Assembly (NCBI RefSeq): GCF_009650435.1
Contig: NZ_VVIP01000067.1
Location: 30,284-94,283, forward strand
Direction: 5' to 3'
From: Foetidibacter luteolus
GTDB lineage: Bacteria; Bacteroidota; Bacteroidia; Chitinophagales; Chitinophagaceae
Length of the DNA: 64,000 bases
How positions within the stretch are numbered: position 1 is the first letter of the stretch; every line of letters starts with the position of its first letter. Below the pieces are notes generated by a model. That model made no database searches, was not told the origin of the DNA, and saw only the letters and a list, made by a program, of their open reading frames with translations. Both the position numbers and the translations under genes were made by a program. Positions 8,551 through 17,311 of this stretch are shown here, piece by piece.

Positions 8551-9408
8551 GTGAGCGTATCAAGGGCGGTAGCAATAATTGTTGCATGGCTGTTCTTGCT
8601 GGTTAATTGCAGTAAGGAATACAGTTATGAAGGCGGGTCGGCAAGCCCGTTGCCTGCCATTTATTCTCTTGAGGGGTCGCCCCTTGCCTGCCCAAATACA
8701 GAACTGACAGGAAGTTATACGGAAGGAACCGCACTTACCCCATCCAACACCGTAACCTTGTGGGTAAATGTTAGCAGGCCAGGTAGTTACAGCATTTCTA
8801 CAGCCACGGTTAACGGCATTGCATTCAGCTCTTCGGGCCATTTTACAGTAACGGGTTTGCAGCAGGTTATACTGCAGGGCAATGGCACGCCGGCATCCGG
8901 GGGTGTTACCGTTGTTCCTGTAAATGCTGCCGGCAGCTACTGCGTTTTTGAGATAAATGTAACGCCTGCGGAAAGCGATGAGCCGGAAAACATTAACCTG
9001 GCCGATTCTGCATGGATGTTCAGCCAGGGCGGCCGTAGTTATCATGGCTATTTTGACGGGGCGCTTACCGATACAGTAAACGGCTCATTAGTGGTTACTT
9101 TGGTAGGGCTTGTACCTTCAAAAGATACAGCCATTGCCGTATTAGTGGATATCCCCGGTTCCTCCACGGTACAAAAAGGCAGCTATTCCTCGCTAAACGC
9201 GGTCACATTTACTTTTTTTGACAGGGGTGGAAACACGCTCTACAGGGCAGACAAAACAACCCCCACAGCAGAATTAACGGTTGCCATAACCGCTTACAAT
9301 GCACCCACCCAACTAATTGAGGGCACTTTTACCGGCACTGTTTTAAACCGTACCAACCAAAAAGTGCAGTTAACAGATGGAAAATTTAAAGCGGTGCTAA
9401 ACCAATAG
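8551..9408 (+). CDS. Hypothetical lipoprotein
   Basis: Not recognised as a named family. The preferred GTG start at 8551 gives a short signal sequence with lipobox LLVNC and Cys about residue 20, so it is probably a lipoprotein; the frame is open up to a TTG at 8530. The N-terminal half is Ser/Thr/Gly-rich with repeated beta-strand patterns, like immunoglobulin-like surface domains. The C-terminal half ends with IEGTFTGTVLN and VQLTDGKFKAVLNQ, a pattern seen in DUF6252-like Bacteroidota lipoproteins (recall, tentative). It stands alone, convergent with the lysE-like gene 19 bp away. Confidence 0.72.
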   Translation: MSVSRAVAIIVAWLFLLVNCSKEYSYEGGSASPLPAIYSLEGSPLACPNTELTGSYTEGTALTPSNTVTLWVNVSRPGSYSISTATVNGIAFSSSGHFTVTGLQQVILQGNGTPASGGVTVVPVNAAGSYCVFEINVTPAESDEPENINLADSAWMFSQGGRSYHGYFDGALTDTVNGSLVVTLVGLVPSKDTAIAVLVDIPGSSTVQKGSYSSLNAVTFTFFDRGGNTLYRADKTTPTAELTVAITAYNAPTQLIEGTFTGTVLNRTNQKVQLTDGKFKAVLNQ

Positions 9409-9427
9409 CCGGTCGGTCTTAACGCTC

Positions 9428-10057
9428 TCACCCTGTCATCATAAAAAAATACCTGATAAGGGCATAAATGCCCAGGCCAAGCATCAGGTAGCCCGGTATG
9501 CTGGCTATTACATGGCTTTTATTAAACAGCCTTATAACCCTGTTAGCCATATAGGCTACCGTAACCAGCAGGGTAAAAACCCCCAATGATACCCCCAGCA
9601 GGTAGGCATGCAGCCTCAAAGAACTGTCCAGGTTAATCCAATGCTGGCTTTTAAGGTAAGCCGTTATCCCAATCCAAAAGGGCATGGCCAGCGGGTTTAG
9701 AAAACCCAGTACCAGCCCGCGGCGAAAACCGCTGTTGTAAAAACGTTGCGAGAGTGCCGATGGCTTATTTCTTGTGCGGATATTTAAAATGCCCAATACC
9801 AGCATTACCAGTGCGGCCACCAGGTGAAAATTTTTAACCACCAGCGGCGAAGATGTTATAAACCCTTCAAAGGTTACAGCCAGGTAAGCATAAAAATACT
9901 CCGCTATGGCCGCGGCAGCAGCCAGCCGCCATGCCAGTTGGGGCTTGTTATCCAGCCCCAGTTGCACAGAACTGAGGTTAACCGTACCAGGAGGAAGAGA
10001 GCCAACAATGCTGAAGAAAAAAGACAAGCAAAAACCCGTAAATGCCTGCATAAACAT
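9428..10057 (-). CDS. LysE family translocator
   Basis: A predicted exporter of amino acids or similar small metabolites. The 209-residue protein has about six hydrophobic helices and the LysE/RhtB signature near the N-terminus (FSIVGSLPPGTVNLSSVQLG) with the second-half pattern GFLNPLAMPFWIGITAYL. The ATG at 10057 starts 8 bp after the rhodanese gene, so the two are probably co-transcribed. The substrate cannot be read from sequence. Confidence 0.83.
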   Translation of the reverse strand: MFMQAFTGFCLSFFFSIVGSLPPGTVNLSSVQLGLDNKPQLAWRLAAAAAIAEYFYAYLAVTFEGFITSSPLVVKNFHLVAALVMLVLGILNIRTRNKPSALSQRFYNSGFRRGLVLGFLNPLAMPFWIGITAYLKSQHWINLDSSLRLHAYLLGVSLGVFTLLVTVAYMANRVIRLFNKSHVIASIPGYLMLGLGIYALIRYFFMMTG

Positions 10058-10065
10058 AATTGGGG

Positions 10066-10452
10066 TTATGGCTCTTTCGTAACCGGTTTGCCTGCCTCTT
10101 TCCAGGCATCAATGCCGCCCTGCAGATTAATAACCCGGGTAAACCCGTTTTTAGTAAGCCAGTCCTGCGCCTTGCTGCCGCGTATGCCTGCCTTGCAATA
10201 CACGTAAACAGGTTTCGTTTTATCCAGTTGGGCTACTTTTTGTTTAAACTGGGTTTCATTTTGCCAGTCGGCCAGTTTTGCGTTTTTAATATGTCCTTCC
10301 TCAAATTCATCCGGCCTTCTTACGTCCAGCAATTGCGCCTCAACAGGCGATGCAAGTTTTTCAAATTCTTCCGCAGAAACCTGCTCTTTTTGTTGGGCAG
10401 ATACATTGCAGGCTGTAAAAAGCAGCAATAATGCTTTAAAGATATTCTTCAT
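10066..10452 (-). CDS. Exported rhodanese-like domain protein
   Basis: A single-domain rhodanese (128 residues) with an N-terminal signal peptide (LFTACNVSAQ), so periplasmic or a possible lipoprotein. Domain landmarks: LLDVRRPDEFEEGHIKNA, the active-site loop CKAGIRGS (Cys plus basic residues) and INLQGGIDAWKEAG. It could carry sulfur or serve as a redox-active thiol protein. First gene of a two-gene unit with the LysE-like transporter. Confidence 0.87.
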   Translation of the reverse strand: MKNIFKALLLLFTACNVSAQQKEQVSAEEFEKLASPVEAQLLDVRRPDEFEEGHIKNAKLADWQNETQFKQKVAQLDKTKPVYVYCKAGIRGSKAQDWLTKNGFTRVINLQGGIDAWKEAGKPVTKEP

Positions 10453-10520
10453 AAATTCTGTTTTTTAACTCTTCTTATTACAGGTAAGCCTTAAAGCTTT
10501 TACTTAGTAAAGAAAATTTT

Positions 10521-10640
10521 CAGGGGGTGCCCCCAAGCTGCGCAAGGGGTCGGGCTTTTCGCTATTACTCCGGCACAAAAGCCAGGCCGCAAAGGCTTCA
10601 CCGGGGTAACCGCTGCAATCCCTCACCCGCGGGTGTAACA
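10521..10640 (+). repeat. Dispersed family B repeat, copy 1
   Basis: It contains GGGGGTGCCCCCAAGC, TATTACTCCGGCACAAAAG, CCGGGGTAACCGCTGCAATC and CCTCACCC. The same blocks recur at 34391 in this orientation and at 31106, 49708 and 58558 inverted. It fills the 383-bp gap between rhodanese and the histidine kinase. Confidence 0.78.
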
Positions 10641-10808
10641 GGCATTTCTGCCGGTGGCAGATTTTATGCTTAGTTTTATACGAATATAACAACGCTGCGT
10701 TAAGCCTGGTAAATTAGGCAAAGGTAGGTTTGCCATCCGCAAATTTTTGTTTAACGCTATTGCAATTTTTATTTGTAAAGTTAAACATGCAAAAAAAGCT
10801 TTTGGTAT

Positions 10809-10816
10809 TACTTTTG
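10809..10816 (+). promoter_or_regulatory. Putative -7 box for the PAS-GAF kinase
   Basis: TACTTTTG ends 19 bp before the ATG at 10836, giving a leader of only about 13 nt. No -33 TTTG at N19-21 is seen. Confidence 0.35.
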
Positions 10817-10835
10817 GCGATATGAGAAAACATAT

Positions 10836-12419
10836 ATGGCTACACCTGTAAATTACCCACATGAGCAAATGATGGCTGCCATCATTGATAGCTCAGAAGA
10901 TGCTATCATCAGTAAAAACCTGGACAGCAGAATTACCAGTTGGAACAGGGCTGCTGAACGTATGTTCGGTTACACAGAGCAGGAAATGATTGGACGGCAA
11001 ATACATATACTGATACCGGATGACAGGAAAAGCGAGGAAGAGAGGATTATAGAACAGTTGAAGCGTGGAGAAAGGGTAGAGCATTTTGAAACCGTGCGTG
11101 TTACAAAAGATGGAAAGCAACTGCAGATTTCACTCACCATTTCCCCTATACGCGGTGCGGACGGAAAGATTATCGGGGCTTCTAAAATAGCCCGGGATAT
11201 TACCCAGCAAAAACTTAACGAAGAACGGCTGGCCATTATTAACGACCTGGCTCAATCCATTAACCGCAAGCTGGATACAGAAGCGATTTTACAGCTTGTT
11301 ACCGATGGCACAACACGCCTTTCCGGCGCCGCTTTTGGCGCTTTCTTTTACAATAAAGTTGATGTAAACGGTCAGGCTTTCATGCTGTATGCTTTAAGCG
11401 GGGCGCCCAGGGAAGCTTTTGACCGGTTTGGCATGCCCCGTAATACCACCCTTTTCTCCCCCACCTTTGATGGAACCGGCGCAGTACGCAGTGATGATAT
11501 TACCAAAGACCCACGCTATGGTCATAATTACCCGCACAAAGGGATGCCTGCCGGGCACCTGCCCGTGATAAGTTATCTTGCTGTTCCGGTTATTTCGCAG
11601 GATAACCACGTTATCGGAGGGCTGTTTTTCGGGCACCCAAAGACCGCCTGTTTTACAGAGGAACACGAAAAGCTGGTGGTAGCTATTGCCGCCCAGGCAG
11701 CCATAGCCCTTGATAATGCAAGGCTTTTACAGGAAGTGCAGTTTTTGAACAGGAAAAAAGACCAGTTTATCGGCTTTGCCAGCCATGAGTTAAGAACACC
11801 CCTTACAACGGTAAAAGGGTACCTGCAATTATTGAGCGCCGGTATAATTTCCGTTGACGATGCCCTTAAACGTGTTACCCCGCAGGTGGACCGCCTGGAA
11901 GCCATTATTGCAGACCTGCTGGACATATCCCGCATACAGGCAGGCAAGCTTGCCCTGGCGCCTGAAAAAATAAGCCTGCAAAACCTTATTAAAGAAAGCG
12001 CGGAGCTGGTAGACTTATCCAGCCATAATTTTCAACTGGAGAATGCTAAGCACGATACACTTGTGTATGTTGACAGGCAAAAGTTCAGCCAGGTGCTGGT
12101 TAACCTTTTATCCAACGCAGCCAAATACACCCCGGCCGGTAAACTCATCAAGGTTTCATGGAGCATAGTAGGAGAAAATGCACACATAGTTGTAGAAGAT
12201 GAGGGCATAGGAATTGAACAGAAATACCTGGAAGATATTTTCAGCCAGTTTTACCGGGTTTCCAGCAGCGAAAACCAGGGTAAGGGTATTGGCCTGGGCC
12301 TATTCATTGCCAAAGAAATTGTGGAAGCACATTTCGGACAGATATGGGCGGAAAGTGAGCCGGGCAAAGGTTCTTTGTTTCATGTTACTTTTCCTGTTAA
12401 CCGTATGGTGACGGGGTAG
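10836..12419 (+). CDS. PAS-GAF sensor histidine kinase
   Basis: A soluble hybrid sensor (527 residues, no membrane segment). A PAS domain spans about 10-130 (IIDSSEDAIISKNLDSRI; FGYTEQEMIGR) and a GAF domain about 140-297. The HisKA H-box is ASHELRTPLTTVKGYLQLL with phospho-acceptor His317, followed by a HATPase_c domain with QVLVNLLSNAAKYTP (N box), VEDEGIGIE (G1) and GKGIGLGLFIAKEI (G2). There is no receiver domain and no adjacent response regulator, so its partner is encoded elsewhere. The ligand sensed by PAS or GAF is unknown. It is followed at once by the tmRNA terminator of the opposite strand. Confidence 0.93.
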   Translation: MATPVNYPHEQMMAAIIDSSEDAIISKNLDSRITSWNRAAERMFGYTEQEMIGRQIHILIPDDRKSEEERIIEQLKRGERVEHFETVRVTKDGKQLQISLTISPIRGADGKIIGASKIARDITQQKLNEERLAIINDLAQSINRKLDTEAILQLVTDGTTRLSGAAFGAFFYNKVDVNGQAFMLYALSGAPREAFDRFGMPRNTTLFSPTFDGTGAVRSDDITKDPRYGHNYPHKGMPAGHLPVISYLAVPVISQDNHVIGGLFFGHPKTACFTEEHEKLVVAIAAQAAIALDNARLLQEVQFLNRKKDQFIGFASHELRTPLTTVKGYLQLLSAGIISVDDALKRVTPQVDRLEAIIADLLDISRIQAGKLALAPEKISLQNLIKESAELVDLSSHNFQLENAKHDTLVYVDRQKFSQVLVNLLSNAAKYTPAGKLIKVSWSIVGENAHIVVEDEGIGIEQKYLEDIFSQFYRVSSSENQGKGIGLGLFIAKEIVEAHFGQIWAESEPGKGSLFHVTFPVNRMVTG

Positions 12420-12428
12420 TTGCACAAT

Positions 12429-12459
12429 AAAAAAGCCTGCAAACACTGTTTACAAGCTT
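12429..12459 (-). terminator. Terminator of tmRNA
   Basis: Arms 12433-12444 and 12448-12459 form a 12-bp stem (two G-U pairs) with a 3-nt loop, followed on the minus strand by TTTTTT. It lies 23 bp beyond the tmRNA 3' end and 10 bp past the kinase stop, so it may serve both genes. Confidence 0.75.
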
Positions 12460-12482
12460 TGAAACAATTAATATTAAAATAG

Positions 12483-12856
12483 TGGAGCTGGCGGGAGTCG
12501 AACCCGCGTCCAAACATAGTCACCATAAGTCTTCTACATGCTTATTCCATTATTGGTTGTAGGCGCGGGGCAGGAAATGAACAAACCAACCCTGTGCTTA
12601 GCTGGATAGTCTTAGGCAACGGTCACAGCCTTCCGTTGCAGCATTCTGTGTTTGTTTTTTGAGTCGGCGGCGGAGCCTGGCAACAGAACAACCTGCTCAA
12701 CGCGGCCCTAATGACTAACTAATCACTGATTAGGCAGCCATGGCATACTGAGTATTGCCATTTATAGTTTGAACCTTCAGATTAAAGTGCTAATGATACA
12801 ACGCACTGCATGCTTATACCTACCGTAACCTATGCTGTCAAAACCAATGCAGCCCC
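12483..12856 (-). ncRNA. ssrA: Transfer-messenger RNA (tmRNA)
   Basis: Rescues stalled ribosomes by trans-translation. The 5' end GGGGCTGCATTGGTTTTGAC pairs with the 3' acceptor strand CAGCTCC, and the T-arm GGGTTCGACTCCCGCC is intact. The tag frame at 12730-12759 reads GNTQYAMAA then TAA, with the hydrophobic AMAA end needed for protease recognition. The genomic sequence after the discriminator A is CTA, so CCA is added after transcription. Length 374 nt. A promoter lies about 70-100 bp upstream of the mature 5' end. Confidence 0.95.
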
Positions 12857-12926
12857 GTATTATGCGGTTAATAGTTTACAGTGTATGTAAACTCAAAGAA
12901 CTAAAAGCCTTTTTTTAGGCAGGCTG

Positions 12927-12956
12927 CAAACTTACAATAAATACCGTTGCCTTCAA
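12927..12956 (-). promoter_or_regulatory. Promoter of tmRNA
   Basis: TTG-N19-TAAGTTTG on the minus strand (boxes at 12954-12956 and 12927-12934). This predicts a precursor leader of about 60 nt before the mature tmRNA 5' end. Confidence 0.55.
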
Positions 12957-12994
12957 TAACGGCAAAAGAAGGTTTAACTTTTGCTACAGCCAGG

Positions 12995-13978
12995 CTAATC
13001 CAGGTACCAGCGTTGCCTGCCGGTAAGGTTTACCATAACGGCATCGCCCTGTGAGAAAGTATTGATTTGAGTGCGTGCCGTTACGGTAATACGGCCAAGC
13101 TGCACTTCTGCTTCGTAGGCACTGCCATAAAACTTTAGTTGCAATATTGTTCCTTGTATGCCGCTGCCGCTAACAGACAGCACCAAATCTTCAGGCCGGG
13201 TAAAAAGTTTGCGGCCGGTTGGCTCTTTTACAGCGACCCTGGTAAAACCAGTAGCTATTTCAGCAGGCAACAGGTTGTACCTGCCCAGCAGGCCGGCAAC
13301 ATACTCATCAGCAGGATTGCGGTATACCTGTTCCGGCGGCCCGGTTTGTATTATTTCACCCTTTCTGAGTATTATCATTTCATCCGCCCAGGATAGGGTA
13401 TCCAGCGGGTCGTGGGAGATGAGCATGCAGGTAATGCCCAGCTTTTCCCCCAGATCGCTGATGACCGATTTCAGGACGTTTTTGTGGATCATGTCAAGGT
13501 TAGAAAACGGTTCGTCCAGTAAGAGCAGTTTGGGAGAAGTGCTCAGCAACCTGGCCAGGGCAATGCGTTGTTTTTCCCCGCCGGATAGATGGTCTGTCCT
13601 TCTTTGCAGCAGGTGGTTAATGCGGCATACCTGGTAAAGTGTTTCCGCTTCCTCATCAGTCATAAGGTTGGCATATTCCAGTGCCTGGGCTACGGTTAAG
13701 TAGTTGGGCAGTTCAAATTGCTGGGATAAATAAGCTATCCCCGGGTGGCCGGGTACCAGTTTATAAGCAGGGCCCCAAACCCTTTCACCTTCGAATCTTA
13801 TTGTTCCTGCATCTGGCTCTGTAAGCCCGGCTATTGTTTTAAGCAGCGTGCTTTTGCCCGAACCGGTTTCGCCGGCAATAGCTATTTTATGAAACTGCCG
13901 CCCGTTGAAACTGATATCTTTTATAGCCCAGTCGTTGCCCTCTTTTCTGCCAACCCCGTTAACCTGCAAAAAGCTCAT
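12995..13978 (-). CDS. ABC transporter ATP-binding protein (TOBE-type importer ATPase)
   Basis: An importer-type ATPase of 327 residues: Walker A GETGSGKST (near residue 37), Q-loop SQQFELP, signature LSGGEKQR, Walker B LLLLDEPF, H-loop ISHD, and a C-terminal TOBE-like region after residue 240 (TRPEDLVLSV). This order resembles Fe(III), sulfate or polyamine importer ATPases. No permease or binding protein is adjacent, so the substrate is unknown. ATG at 13978 with a TACTTTTG promoter box 26 bp upstream. Confidence 0.88.
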   Translation of the reverse strand: MSFLQVNGVGRKEGNDWAIKDISFNGRQFHKIAIAGETGSGKSTLLKTIAGLTEPDAGTIRFEGERVWGPAYKLVPGHPGIAYLSQQFELPNYLTVAQALEYANLMTDEEAETLYQVCRINHLLQRRTDHLSGGEKQRIALARLLSTSPKLLLLDEPFSNLDMIHKNVLKSVISDLGEKLGITCMLISHDPLDTLSWADEMIILRKGEIIQTGPPEQVYRNPADEYVAGLLGRYNLLPAEIATGFTRVAVKEPTGRKLFTRPEDLVLSVSGSGIQGTILQLKFYGSAYEAEVQLGRITVTARTQINTFSQGDAVMVNLTGRQRWYLD

Positions 13979-14003
13979 GTAAAACCCTTTTTATTTAAAG
14001 GGG

Positions 14004-14011
14004 CAAAAGTA
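14004..14011 (-). promoter_or_regulatory. Promoter -7 box for the ABC ATPase
   Basis: TACTTTTG on the minus strand, with a TTG 17 bp further upstream, 26 bp before the ATG at 13978. Confidence 0.5.
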
Positions 14012-14090
14012 GGTATTTGGCGCATGTGCAAGGCATAGTGCTTTGTGACGCCGGAGGCGGCATAAGCATACACTATATTGCGGGCAAGCT

Positions 14091-14168
14091 GCATAGAGAA
14101 CAGAACGTAGAAGAGTGCGACGCAACGAAGCCTCATAGTAGTCCATTCAGCCGGGCCCATAAAATTCT
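14091..14168 (+). repeat. Dispersed family A repeat, copy 4
   Basis: A near-consensus copy: AGAAGAGTGCGACGCAACGA, then CCTCATAGTAG and GCCGGGCCCATAAAA. It lies in the 489-bp gap between the divergent ABC ATPase and cytochrome genes; the remainder (14170-14467) shows nothing recognised. Confidence 0.8.
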
Positions 14169-14467
14169 CTTGCATCTTAATCTTACGGCCAATATCTTTT
14201 CCCGCCTTAACAAAACGGCGCACCGCCGAATTCAGCACAGGTCATAACAGTTCTAAAAGCCAAAGTATTTATGTTTATGCCTTACAACTTTTGCTGTATG
14301 AAAATTCATCAATACCCGGCTGTCCGGCGCTTTTTATTTACCATGGCAGCCTGTATGTGGCAACCACAAAATTTATACTTCGTGAAAAATAATTCATGGA
14401 TTAATTTGTAGAGGATTTCACATTGTTAACCACCCATAAAAGATGCATTAAACCTCCACCAAGTATT

Positions 14468-17179
14468 ATGCTAACTAACTTTTTACGTATTTCATCGCCA
14501 TTTTACCGGATGTATTCAGTGATATTGCTTATTGCCATAACCATGCTGTACAGTTGCGGCAACAATGCAGATTTAAAGCCAGATGAAACATCATCTGACC
14601 CTAAAGTAGCCAATCTTAAACTGCCGTCAGGCTTTCATGCAGACCACCTGTATGGCCCTTCTGAAAATGGCGAAGGCTCCTGGGTTTCTATGACGTTTGA
14701 CGACAAAGGCAGGCTGATTGCCTCTGACCAATATGGCGCACTCTACCGGATGACGTTGCCGCCAATTGGTGATACCGCAACCAAAACCCAGATTGAACGG
14801 CTCATTATAACATCAGATACCGCGGTGCTGGCAGATACATCTAAAAAGAAAGTGAGCATGGGTTACGCACAAGGCCTGCTGTATGCATTCAACAGCCTGT
14901 ATGTAATGATTAACCATGGCAGCGATGACGAGTTTAGCAAAGGCAGCGGCCTTTACCGCATGCAGGATACCAACGGTGATGACCAATACGATAAAGTAAC
15001 CTTGTTGAAAGCGCTGGACGGTGAAGGCGAACATGGCCCGCACAGTATTGTGATGGCGCCCGACAAAAAATCGCTTTACGTTATTGCGGGCAACTTTACC
15101 AAAATACCTAAGCTGAACAGCTACCGCAATTTTCCCGACGGTAAGCTGGATAACATTTTACCGCAGATAAAAGACCCCAACGGCCATGACAATACGGTGC
15201 AGTGGCAGGGCGGCTGGATTGCCCACATAGATTCTACCGGTGCTAACTGGGATTTGATCGCTTCCGGTTTCCGCAACCCTTTTGATATGGCTTTTAACGA
15301 TGCAGGCGACCTGTTTACTTACGACTCTGATATGGAGTGGGACCTGGGCACGCCCTGGTACCGCCCTACACGTATATGCCATGTAACCAGTGGCGCTGAA
15401 TTTGGCTGGCGCCCGGGCACAGAAAAATATTCTCCGGTATTTCCGGATAACCTGCCTGCTATACTGAACATCGGCCAAGGCTCGCCCACTAATGTGGTTT
15501 CGGGCATCAATTCCAGGTTCCCGGAAAAATACCGTAAATCCATCTTCGCGTTCGACTGGAGTTTTGGTATTATCTACTCCATTCATCTTGAGCCCAAAGG
15601 TTCTTCGTATGAAGCAAAAGGCGAAGAGTTTGTGTCTGGCTCACCATTGCCTTTAACGGATGGTGTAATTGGTCCGGACGGAGCTTTGTATTTTCTTACC
15701 GGTGGCCGCAGGCTGGAATCTGATTTGTACCGGGTATATTATAAAGGCGGCAAAGAAAACACAGAGCCCGTTAAACCAACTGAACTTACAGAAGAAAATA
15801 AAATACGCCGCAAGCTGGAAGAGTATCATGGCGCCCCCAAAGCAGGCGCAGTTGATTTTGCCTGGCCTTATTTAAAACATGAAGACAGGTTTATCCGTTA
15901 CGCGGCACGCATAGCGGTAGAAAACCAGCCCGTAGCTGAATGGCAGGCCAAAGCCCTGGCTGAAACCGACGCTATTACTGCAACACAGGCGGCCATTGCA
16001 TTGGCACGCAAAGGCAATGCAGCAGCCAAGAACCAGTTACTCGCCAACTTATTAAAAGTTGACTATTCAAAACTTTCTGAGGCACAGCAATTAGATTTAA
16101 CCAGGGCTTTCGAATTGGTGTTTGCCCGCATGGGTGCACCCGATGCAGCAACCAAAACGGCAGTGATTGCCTATTTTAACCCTCATTTTCCGGCAAGCGG
16201 TGGTAATGAGTTAAACAGGCAACTCAGCAAGGTGCTGGGATACCTGAATGCACCTGAACTTGCAAACAAAACAGTACCGCTGCTTGCATCTGCAAAAGAC
16301 GACAACAGCGCAGGGCAGGAAACCTTTACCAAGTCATCAGACCTTATCATGCGCAACCCGCAGTATGGTATGGATATAGCCGGTATGCTGGCTAAAATAC
16401 CGCCGGCACAGCAAACTTATTATGCCACCGTTTTAAGCCAGGTAACAACAGGATGGACGCCTGAGCTGCAGGATAAATACTTCAAATGGTTTTATGATGC
16501 CTTTGGCTTTAAGGGCGGTTACAGTTTCATCGGCTTTGTAGATGGCGCAAGGAAAATGGCGTTATCGCATGTGCCTAAAGACAGGTTCGCCTATTTCAAC
16601 AACCTCTCCGGCGATTCTATTATTTCCGTTTCCGGTACAGACCTTGCAAAAGATGCTATGCGCCCTAAAGGGCCAGGCCGTAACTGGGAAGTGGACAGTG
16701 CCATGAAATATGTAGATAATGGCATCACCCACCGTGATTATACAAGGGGTAAAGCTATGTTCGCTGCATCGTTTTGTATTTCCTGCCATAGTATGAATGG
16801 CCAGGGTGGTGTGGCCGGCCCTGACCTTACACAATTGGGTACACGCTTCTCTTACAGGGATATGCTGGAAGCCATCATTGAGCCAAGCAAAACCATTTCA
16901 GATCAATACGGCGCAACGGTGTTTTATTTGAAGGATGGTTCGTCTATTGTAGGAAGAATGATTAACCAGGACAATGACAAATACATTATTTCACAAAACC
17001 CTTTTGCGCCGCTGGTTACAAGAGATATTGCCAAGGCAGATGTAGTACGTACCAGGGTGTCTGATGTGTCGCCGATGTTGCCGGGAATGATCAACAGGTT
17101 AAACCCTGAAGAGTTGAAAGACCTGTTGGCCTATTTGAAATCAGGCGGTAATGAAAAGGATACCATTTTTGTAAAATAG
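14468..17179 (+). CDS. PVC-type cytochrome c / beta-propeller lipoprotein
   Basis: An exported protein of about 900 residues. A signal peptide ends in lipobox MLYSC, suggesting a lipoprotein. The next 400 residues form a sorbosone/glucose-dehydrogenase-like beta-propeller (LPSGFHADHLYGPS; DPNGHDNTVQWQGG; PDGALYFLTGGRR). A helical HEAT-like middle follows, then a C-terminal cytochrome c domain with the haem motif CISCH and MNGQGGVAGPDLT. This order matches PVC-type haem-binding proteins tied to carbohydrate oxidation. ATG at 14468 is chosen; the frame opens earlier (TTG 14423) and ATG 14510 would also give a short signal peptide. First gene of the sugar cluster. Confidence 0.85.
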   Translation: MLTNFLRISSPFYRMYSVILLIAITMLYSCGNNADLKPDETSSDPKVANLKLPSGFHADHLYGPSENGEGSWVSMTFDDKGRLIASDQYGALYRMTLPPIGDTATKTQIERLIITSDTAVLADTSKKKVSMGYAQGLLYAFNSLYVMINHGSDDEFSKGSGLYRMQDTNGDDQYDKVTLLKALDGEGEHGPHSIVMAPDKKSLYVIAGNFTKIPKLNSYRNFPDGKLDNILPQIKDPNGHDNTVQWQGGWIAHIDSTGANWDLIASGFRNPFDMAFNDAGDLFTYDSDMEWDLGTPWYRPTRICHVTSGAEFGWRPGTEKYSPVFPDNLPAILNIGQGSPTNVVSGINSRFPEKYRKSIFAFDWSFGIIYSIHLEPKGSSYEAKGEEFVSGSPLPLTDGVIGPDGALYFLTGGRRLESDLYRVYYKGGKENTEPVKPTELTEENKIRRKLEEYHGAPKAGAVDFAWPYLKHEDRFIRYAARIAVENQPVAEWQAKALAETDAITATQAAIALARKGNAAAKNQLLANLLKVDYSKLSEAQQLDLTRAFELVFARMGAPDAATKTAVIAYFNPHFPASGGNELNRQLSKVLGYLNAPELANKTVPLLASAKDDNSAGQETFTKSSDLIMRNPQYGMDIAGMLAKIPPAQQTYYATVLSQVTTGWTPELQDKYFKWFYDAFGFKGGYSFIGFVDGARKMALSHVPKDRFAYFNNLSGDSIISVSGTDLAKDAMRPKGPGRNWEVDSAMKYVDNGITHRDYTRGKAMFAASFCISCHSMNGQGGVAGPDLTQLGTRFSYRDMLEAIIEPSKTISDQYGATVFYLKDGSSIVGRMINQDNDKYIISQNPFAPLVTRDIAKADVVRTRVSDVSPMLPGMINRLNPEELKDLLAYLKSGGNEKDTIFVK

Positions 17180-17183
17180 GTAA

Positions 17184-17272
17184 GAAAATTTTATGAGCCC
17201 GGCTGCACAAACTACTATTAAGCTTTGCTTGCGTCGCACTCTTGTACGTTTAGTTCTTTGTTCGGCATGTTG
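17184..17272 (-). repeat. Dispersed family A repeat, copy 5
   Basis: It begins 5 bp after the cytochrome gene stop and contains GAGCCCGGCTGC, ACTACTATTAAGC and TTGCGTCGCACTCTTGTACG. An apparent 5' extension of the DUF4432 frame lies inside this copy, which argues against the upstream start for that gene. Confidence 0.82.
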
Positions 17273-17311
17273 CTAACTTGTTGCTTTTGTGCCTTTTTTA
17301 AAATCTCTTGC

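Noticed and set aside
8270..8554. 94-codon plus-strand frame in the gap before the lipoprotein
   Set aside because: It consists largely of a family A repeat copy; similar frames recur only where the repeat lies.
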